Shown here one piece after another: positions 59,294-64,000 of a DNA stretch of 64,000 bases. The stretch is from an uncultured Eubacteriales bacterium (GTDB lineage Bacteria; Bacillota; Clostridia; Christensenellales; Aristaeellaceae). Positions within the stretch are counted from its first letter, which is position 1. Every line of letters starts with the position of its first letter. The notes under the pieces were generated by a model, which made no database searches, was not told where the DNA came from, and saw nothing but the letters and a program-made list of their open reading frames with translations. The position numbers and the translations under genes were made by a program. Location: the NCBI GenBank assembly GCA_902800625.1, contig CADCFG010000019.1, forward strand, positions 1 to 64,000, read 5' to 3'.

Positions 59294-59752
59294 ATGGCGC
59301 TGTCATCGACGAAAATCATCAAGGTCATCGTGGTCACGGACGACCTGGACAGGACGGTCTCGGCCTATCGGACGCTGCTGGGCGTGGACCGGGAACCCGA
59401 ACCGGCCAACCTTCCCCACAACCAGGTGCGCGCGCCGTACACGCGCTATCTGGGCCGGGACATCACCGACACCCCCATGAGGGCCGCCAGCGTCTGCAGC
59501 GAAAACTTCTGGTTTGAGATCATCCAGCCCCTGGGCCACGACGATCCCTGGGCGGCCTGGCTGGCGCAGCACGGCACCTCCATCTGCTCCATCTGCCTGA
59601 TGACGGACGGCCCCATCGAGGCGGACGAGGCCGTGCTCGAAGGCGCGGGCTTCCAGTCCATCTTCAAGCAGGAGAAGGGCTACGAGGCCTACGAGTACTT
59701 CGACACTTCCGCGGCCCTGGGCACGCTGCTGGAGATCAAGGAGCGGTATTGA
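59294..59752 (+). CDS. VOC-family protein
   Basis: 152 aa. IKVIVVTDDLDRTVSAYRTL starts the first VOC unit and VCSENFWFEIIQPLGHDDPW the second, ending GTLLEIKERY. It is only distantly similar to the first VOC protein of the operon. Both lie in the same transcription unit as the importer, pointing to a shared catabolic pathway. GGAGGCGGGCAGC precedes the ATG. Confidence 0.8.
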   Translation: MALSSTKIIKVIVVTDDLDRTVSAYRTLLGVDREPEPANLPHNQVRAPYTRYLGRDITDTPMRAASVCSENFWFEIIQPLGHDDPWAAWLAQHGTSICSICLMTDGPIEADEAVLEGAGFQSIFKQEKGYEAYEYFDTSAALGTLLEIKERY

Positions 59753-59778
59753 AGCCGCGCAGATCCGGATACGACGCG

Positions 59779-59810
59779 AATCGGAGAGGCTGCCTCTCCG
59801 ATTCTGTTTT
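59779..59810 (+). terminator. Terminator of the Gfo/VOC/ABC operon
   Basis: Perfect 12-bp stem AATCGGAGAGGC (59779-59790) with GCCTCTCCGATT (59792-59803), one base loop, followed by CTGTTTTTG. Confidence 0.85.
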
Positions 59811-59915
59811 TGGGAAAAAGATTCCGGACGCGCTGTAGACGCGCGCCGCTTCCATGTGCTAGAATATCAGCGATACACGGGCATTCGCTACCTGAACACA
59901 CGAGGGGACTGCGCT

Positions 59916-61652
59916 ATGAAACTACTTTGGCGGCTCAGCCGCGAGGCTTCGCGGTACAAGGGGCTTTACCTGGCGGCCATACTGGCCACGCTGGCGCTGA
60001 CGGGCGTGAACCTGGCCGCGCCGAAGCTGCTGTCCGCGGTGACGGGCGTGGTGGAGGGCGGCGTGGACGAGGCCGGGCTGCGCAGGATCCTGACGCTGAC
60101 AGCGGGCCTGGCGGCGCTTTACCTGATGCGGGTGCTGTTCCGCTTCATGAGCAACTACCTGGCCCACCGGGCGGCCTGGTACCTGGTGGGCGATCTGCGC
60201 ACCCGCACTTATGACAAGCTGGAGCGGATGCACCTGGGCTTCTTCCACGACAAGCAGACCGGCGATTTGATGAGCCGGGTGGTAAACGACACCCGGGACT
60301 TTGAGTTGCTCTACGCCCACATCATCCCGGAATCCATCACCAACCTGGTCACGTTCGCGGGCGTGCTCGTCGTGCTGGCCACCATCAACTGGCGGCTGGC
60401 GCTGGTCACCTGCGCGCCGATCCCGCTGATCCTCATCTCCGGCGTGGTCTTCGCCAAGAAGGTGCGCCCCTTCTTCCGGGTCTCCCAGAAGAAGATGGGC
60501 GAATTGAACGGCAAGCTGCAGGACAACCTGTCCGGCGTGCACGAGATCCAGTCCTTCGGCCGGGAGGCCTACGAGACGGAGCGGGTGAACGAAAAGAACT
60601 TCGCCCACATCCGCGCCATGCTGAAGGCGCTGAAGGTGAGCGCGGTGTTCCACCCGTCGGTGGAGTTCATCTCCGCCCTGGGCACGATCCTGGTGGCCGG
60701 CTTCGGCGGCTGGATGGCGTACCAGGGCCGGCTGCGGGTGTCGGACATCGTGGCCTTTTTGCTGTACCTTTCGCTGTTCTACGCGCCGGTGACGGGCCTG
60801 GCCACGCTGCTTGAGAACATGCAGCAGTCCATGGCCGGGGCCGAGCGCGTGCTGGACATACTGGACGCGCCGGTTCAGATCGTGGACCGCCCCGGCGCCG
60901 TGCCCCTTGAGGACGTGAAGGGCGCCATCACCTTCGAGCACGTCAGCTTCGCCTACCAGCCGGACATGCCGGTGCTCAAGGACGTATCCTTCCACTGCGA
61001 GCCCGGAAAGATGCTGGCGCTGGTGGGCCCCACGGGCGTGGGCAAGACCACCCTCACCCAGCTGATCTCCCGCTTCTACGAGCCCGACGAGGGCCGCATC
61101 CTCATCGACGGCCAGGACATCGCCCACGCCACGCTGGAGAGCCTGCGCGGGGCCATCTCCCCGGTGCTGCAGGACACCTTCCTGTTCAACGGCACCATCG
61201 CCGAGAACATCGGCTACGCCTGCCCCACCGCCACGTGGCAGCAGATCGAAGCCGCCGCCAAAGCCGCCAACATCCACCGGGACATCCTGGACATGCCCGA
61301 CGGCTACGACACCGCCATCGGCGAGCGCGGGCTGCGCCTCTCCGGCGGCCAGAAGCAGCGCGTGGCCATCGCCCGGGCCATCCTGCGGCGCTCGCCCATC
61401 ATCGTGCTGGACGAGGCCACGGCCTCGGTGGACGTGGAGACGGAGCGCCAGATCCAGCAGGCCATATCGAACCTGGCCGGCCAGCGCACCATCGTGGCCA
61501 TCGCCCACCGGCTGTCCACCATCCGCGGCGCGGACCAGATCCTGGTGATCGAGGAGGGCCGCGTCATCGAGCGGGGCACCCACGAGCAGCTGGTGGCCCT
61601 GGGCGGAAAGTACGCCCGCATGAGCGCCATACAGGGGGCTGTCTCAAATTGA
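59916..61652 (+). CDS. ABC exporter (fused membrane and ATPase domains)
   Basis: 578 aa. Six membrane helices lie within residues 15-310, with a coupling region after helix 4 (GELNGKLQDNLSGVHEIQSF). The ATPase has Walker A GPTGVGKTTLTQ near residues 370-380, signature LSGGQKQRVAIARA near 475 and Walker B IIVLDEATASVDVE near 493. Half-size exporter, probably a homodimer moving lipids, drugs or peptides. GAGGGG precedes the ATG. The last codons and the stop are inside a perfect inverted repeat. Confidence 0.92.
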   Translation: MKLLWRLSREASRYKGLYLAAILATLALTGVNLAAPKLLSAVTGVVEGGVDEAGLRRILTLTAGLAALYLMRVLFRFMSNYLAHRAAWYLVGDLRTRTYDKLERMHLGFFHDKQTGDLMSRVVNDTRDFELLYAHIIPESITNLVTFAGVLVVLATINWRLALVTCAPIPLILISGVVFAKKVRPFFRVSQKKMGELNGKLQDNLSGVHEIQSFGREAYETERVNEKNFAHIRAMLKALKVSAVFHPSVEFISALGTILVAGFGGWMAYQGRLRVSDIVAFLLYLSLFYAPVTGLATLLENMQQSMAGAERVLDILDAPVQIVDRPGAVPLEDVKGAITFEHVSFAYQPDMPVLKDVSFHCEPGKMLALVGPTGVGKTTLTQLISRFYEPDEGRILIDGQDIAHATLESLRGAISPVLQDTFLFNGTIAENIGYACPTATWQQIEAAAKAANIHRDILDMPDGYDTAIGERGLRLSGGQKQRVAIARAILRRSPIIVLDEATASVDVETERQIQQAISNLAGQRTIVAIAHRLSTIRGADQILVIEEGRVIERGTHEQLVALGGKYARMSAIQGAVSN

Positions 61653-61738
61653 CCTGAACAGGTCAATTTGAGACAGCCCCAATGAATTGCGCCTTCGGCG
61701 CGTGAATTGGCCTGGCGGCCATGATTTGCCCTTCGGGC
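61635..61738. repeat. Perfect 21-bp hairpin over the stop codon plus three mini-hairpins
   Basis: GGGGCTGTCTCAAATTGACC (61635-61654) plus one base pairs perfectly with the arm at 61660-61680, around a 4-base loop. The TGA stop of the exporter (61650-61652) lies in the left arm. No U-tract follows. Three short hairpins come next: GCGCC/GGCGC (61689-61701), GGCC/GGCC (61709-61720) and GCCC/GGGC (61728-61738), spaced by TGAATT or ATGATTT words. Confidence 0.8.
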
Positions 61739-61778
61739 ATGAAAAGGCGCCATTCCAATCATGGATCAGGGCATTTCG

Positions 61779-62222
61779 CTATTCGCCCTCGTGCTCCTTC
61801 CGGTACTGCCCCAGCAATCCGTCGTACTTCCTGCCGGCCACGCGGAAGTACATCTCAAAGCCCAGCGTCATCGCCGCGAACACGATCAGCGCGATGCCCA
61901 GGAACAACACCCACGCGCCGGGCTTCGCCGTCGGGAACCAGCCGAAGGCCACGGCGATGCCCGTCAAAAGCGGCATGAACAGCGCGCCGAACAGCATCAG
62001 CCGCCTGGTGTAGCGCATGTTCTTGATGATGTTGTCGGTAAAGCACAGGTACTGCACGAACGTGCCCACGGTGGATAGCAGCAGCATGGCGATGATCGCC
62101 GTGGCCGCGATCTGCCTTTCCCCCATCAGCAGCGAAATCACCAGGTAGACCAGCATCGACCCCGTGAAGGCCAGGCTGGCCCCCGTCTTCCATTCCAGAA
62201 CGCCCTTCATAAAATTCTTCAT
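61779..62222 (-). CDS. DUF3021-like membrane protein
   Basis: 147 aa with four membrane helices (GASLAFTGSMLVYLVISLLM, AIIAMLLLSTVGTFVQYLCF, LMLFGALFMPLLTGIAVAFG and GAWVLFLGIALIVFAAMTLG). The pairing with a LytTR regulator directly upstream (2-base gap) is typical of DUF3021. Function unknown, perhaps an envelope sensor that tunes the LytTR protein. Confidence 0.8.
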   Translation of the reverse strand: MKNFMKGVLEWKTGASLAFTGSMLVYLVISLLMGERQIAATAIIAMLLLSTVGTFVQYLCFTDNIIKNMRYTRRLMLFGALFMPLLTGIAVAFGWFPTAKPGAWVLFLGIALIVFAAMTLGFEMYFRVAGRKYDGLLGQYRKEHEGE

Positions 62223-62224
62223 AT

Positions 62225-62674
62225 TCACGACCTCCTCGTCGGCATCAGTTTTTGCTTGATCGCCGGGGCATACTGCCTCGACACGCACTGTCTCTCGCCG
62301 TTTTCCAGCGTCACGGTCAGCCGCCCGCCAAAGTCCGGGTGGATGGACCGGATCGCCCGGAAGTTGACCACCATCGCCTTGGAAATGCGCACAAAGTCCG
62401 CGCCGCCCAGCTTCTCCTCGATCTCGTACAGCCGCAGCGGGCACTCGTACACCGCCTCGCTCGTGTAGCAGAACGTGCGCTTGTCCACGCTCTCGAAGTA
62501 GAGGATGGCCTTGGCGTCCAGCAGGTGGTAGTCGCCGTCCAGGATGCCGGTGATCTTCTGCTCCTGGACCCGCAGCATGGCCACGATGCGCAGGATGTCC
62601 TCGTCGATGGCCGGGCAGCGGATCGTGATCTCCGGCGACTTCAACCGGGCGTCCTGCTCGATCTCAACTCTCAT
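62225..62674 (-). CDS. LytTR-domain transcriptional regulator
   Basis: 149 aa: an N-terminal 45 residues without receiver domain, then the LytTR DNA-binding domain (IDLD-type start AKAILYFESVDKRTFCYTSE, then GGADFVRISKAMVVNFRAIR). Such stand-alone LytTR proteins usually control the adjacent DUF3021 gene. GGAGGAAGGGAA precedes the ATG at 62674. Confidence 0.88.
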   Translation of the reverse strand: MRVEIEQDARLKSPEITIRCPAIDEDILRIVAMLRVQEQKITGILDGDYHLLDAKAILYFESVDKRTFCYTSEAVYECPLRLYEIEEKLGGADFVRISKAMVVNFRAIRSIHPDFGGRLTVTLENGERQCVSRQYAPAIKQKLMPTRRS

Positions 62675-62702
62675 TTCCCTTCCTCCTCTCGCTCACGGGT
62701 CC

Positions 62703-62731
62703 ATTATAGGAAAATCCCGCCGGCAAATCAA
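62703..62731 (-). promoter_or_regulatory. Promoter of the LytTR/DUF3021 operon
   Basis: On the minus strand, TTGATT (62731-62726), 17-base spacer, TATAAT (62708-62703). Confidence 0.72.
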
Positions 62732-62813
62732 CGGGTTCCGTACCAAGTGGTCAAAAACGGCGACCAAGCTGCCAAAGCGGGCCTGCTCACAGGCCTTTTC
62801 TTTCCGCGATACC

Positions 62814-62843
62814 TTGTATGCGCAGGCGCCTTCATGCTATAAT
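62814..62843 (+). promoter_or_regulatory. Promoter of the P-type ATPase gene
   Basis: TTGTAT at 62814-62819, 18-base spacer, TATAAT at 62838-62843. A GGCCTG/CAGGCC hairpin with TTTTCTTT at 62780-62803 lies just upstream and insulates the promoter. Confidence 0.7.
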
Positions 62844-62985
62844 GATCAGGCAACCGGCGCGAAGCGCGGTTGGCCGTGTCGGCGGGCCCCGCAGGGCAGC
62901 ACGCCGACGATCCAATGATCAGGCAACCGGCGCAGGTGCGGTTGGCCAATCGCAAAGCATTGAAAAAAGACTGGGGTAAAGACAC
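62841..62985 (+). promoter_or_regulatory. Structured leader of the P-type ATPase gene
   Basis: Two direct copies of AATGATCAGGCAACCGGCGC (62841-62860 and 62914-62933) each continue to GCGGTTGGCC, so each folds into a GGCAACCG/CGGTTGGCC hairpin. A GTCGGCG/CGCCGAC hairpin (62878-62908) stands between them. The first copy starts inside the -10 box. I could not match it to the Mn (yybP-ykoY), NiCo or Mg riboswitch consensus that I remember. Confidence 0.5.
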
Positions 62986-64000
62986 ATGTACGAAAGTGAA
63001 CAACTCACCCTGCCCACCGGGACGCCTGAAAACCTGACCGACCTCTCCGGGCTGACGGAGGCCGAGGCGGCGCGGCGGCTGGCCGCGGGCCAGGGCAACG
63101 CGACGCCGAAGGACGACGGGCGCACGCCGCTCGAGATCGTGGCGAAGAACCTGTTCACGTGGTTCAACCTTTTGAACGTGCTGCTGGCGCTGGCCCTGGC
63201 GCTGGTGGGGGCGTGGCGGAACATGCTGTTCATGGGCGTGGTGGTGTCCAACACGCTGATCGGCACCATACAGGAGCTGCGCGCCCGAAAGACCGTGGCG
63301 GAGCTGAAGCTGCTGGCCCAGACCCCGGCCACGGTGCTGCGGGAAGGGAGCCGGAAGCGCGTCTCCCCGGACGCCCTGGTGCAGGGCGACCTGGTGGTGC
63401 TGCGCGCCGGGGACCAAGTGCCCGCGGACGCCGTGGTGCGCGAGGGCGGCGGCAGTGCCGACGAGAGCCTGCTCACCGGCGAGAGCGACCCCGTGTCCAA
63501 GGCCGGGGGCGACTGGCTGTACAGCGGCAGCGCCGTGGTTTCCGGCAGCTTCACCGCCCAGCTGGTGCACGTGGGCGAGGCCAGCTATGCCAACCGCCTC
63601 ACCCGCCAGGCCCGGAAGATCAAGCAGCCCAAATCGGCGCTGATGGCCGATTTGAACAAACTGGTGCGCTTCGTGTCCATCGCGCTGATCCCCATCGGGC
63701 TGATGCTGCTGGGCAAACAGCTGTGGATGCAGCACATTCCCGTCCGGGAGGCCGTGCCCGGCGCGGTGGCCGCCATGGTGGGCATGATTCCCGAGGGCCT
63801 GATCCTGCTGACCAGCGTGGCGCTGGCAGTGGGCGTCGTTCGGCTGGGCAGGCGCAAGACGCTGGTGCAGGAGCTGTACGGCATCGAGACGCTGGCCCGG
63901 GTGGACGTGCTGTGCCTGGACAAGACCGGCACCATCACCACCGGCGATATGTCCCTGGAGCGCATCATCCCCCTGGGGGACGCCGACGAGGGCGAGTGCC
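62986..64000 (+). CDS. Cation P-type ATPase, N-terminal part
   Basis: The first 338 codons are present; the gene runs off the right edge. GLTEAEAARRLAAGQGNATP is the N-terminal domain and NLFTWFNLLNVLLALALALV the first helix. The actuator motif TGES is in DESLLTGESDPVSK, and the phosphorylation site is LDKTGTITTGD. It resembles the Mn/Ca-exporting P-type ATPases (YoaB, pneumococcal MgtA) more than the copper or potassium types. The metal remains inferred. Confidence 0.9.
   Translation, partial: MYESEQLTLPTGTPENLTDLSGLTEAEAARRLAAGQGNATPKDDGRTPLEIVAKNLFTWFNLLNVLLALALALVGAWRNMLFMGVVVSNTLIGTIQELRARKTVAELKLLAQTPATVLREGSRKRVSPDALVQGDLVVLRAGDQVPADAVVREGGGSADESLLTGESDPVSKAGGDWLYSGSAVVSGSFTAQLVHVGEASYANRLTRQARKIKQPKSALMADLNKLVRFVSIALIPIGLMLLGKQLWMQHIPVREAVPGAVAAMVGMIPEGLILLTSVALAVGVVRLGRRKTLVQELYGIETLARVDVLCLDKTGTITTGDMSLERIIPLGDADEGEC

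Noticed and set aside
62841..62985. Known metal riboswitch (NiCo or yybP-ykoY) in front of the P-type ATPase
   Set aside because: CAGGCAA resembles a NiCo segment, but the following conserved core and the GGGGAGTAG of yybP-ykoY are not present, so it is reported only as an unassigned structured leader.

Overview
The window is a gene-dense, high-GC chromosomal segment from a Firmicute, most likely an uncultured gut-type member of the Clostridia. The evidence is the block mrnC-rlmB-yacP-sigH in its standard Firmicute order, a T-box leader in front of ileS, AGGAGG-type ribosome binding sites, TTGACA/TATAAT promoters and frequent extended -10 boxes. The exact family cannot be fixed from the sequence; a Christensenellales-like lineage is my guess. 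No prophage, CRISPR array, rRNA operon or plasmid function is visible.

Layout. 1-3.4 kb (minus strand): start of tuf, tRNA-Gly(CCC), sigH, yacP, rlmB, mrnC. 3.4-9.4 kb (plus): a MoxR/DUF58/DUF4129 membrane operon, argS, and an MTA/SAH nucleosidase carrying a signal peptide. 9.4-14.8 kb: an ACT-domain protein and an alpha-oxoamine synthase (minus), then a T-box-controlled type-2 ileS. 15-22.6 kb: DUF4342, a YczE-like membrane protein, a GH43 glycosidase, a patatin, a six-hairpin glycosidase-like protein, yqeY and an rmlD-like SDR. 22.6-27.8 kb: an APC permease and a glycerate cassette (GntP permease, glycerate kinase, divergent CdaR regulator). 27.8-32.9 kb: small enzymes, including thpR, a wHTH/PD-(D/E)XK-like protein, a methyltransferase, a LOG-like protein, peptide deformylase and an esterase. 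33.7-38 kb: a flavodoxin-like protein, an acyl-AMP ligase with its own acyl carrier protein, and a membrane GGDEF protein. 38-51.7 kb: mostly minus-strand enzymes and conserved small proteins. 52-61.7 kb: a butanol-type dehydrogenase, an AraC regulator and a divergent operon of Gfo/Idh/MocA oxidoreductase, VOC protein, sugar ABC importer and second VOC protein, then an ABC exporter. 61.8-64 kb: a DUF3021/LytTR pair and the start of a cation P-type ATPase.

How genes work together. GntP, glycerate kinase and CdaR form a sugar-acid/glycerate uptake and phosphorylation unit. The AraC-flanked operon looks like import plus oxidation/epimerisation of a sugar or polyol. The ligase-ACP pair should activate an acyl acid onto a dedicated carrier. 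The LytTR protein probably controls its DUF3021 partner.

The most unusual content is non-coding. A 212-bp structured element occurs three times in tandem at 32.9-33.6 kb, with a diverged relative at 15.06-15.18 kb that keeps the same pairing arms and exactly the same 65-nt spacing. Two copies of a MITE-like element each supply the stop codon of a core gene (mrnC, yacP). A terminal-inverted-repeat element sits between the T-box terminator and ileS. An inverted REP-like pair separates the ABC binding-protein gene from its permeases. An IS200/IS605 remnant retains both end hairpins. A leader with a duplicated hairpin precedes the P-type ATPase. Coordinates, motif positions and pairings were read by eye; family names come from recognition of sequence motifs, not from searches.
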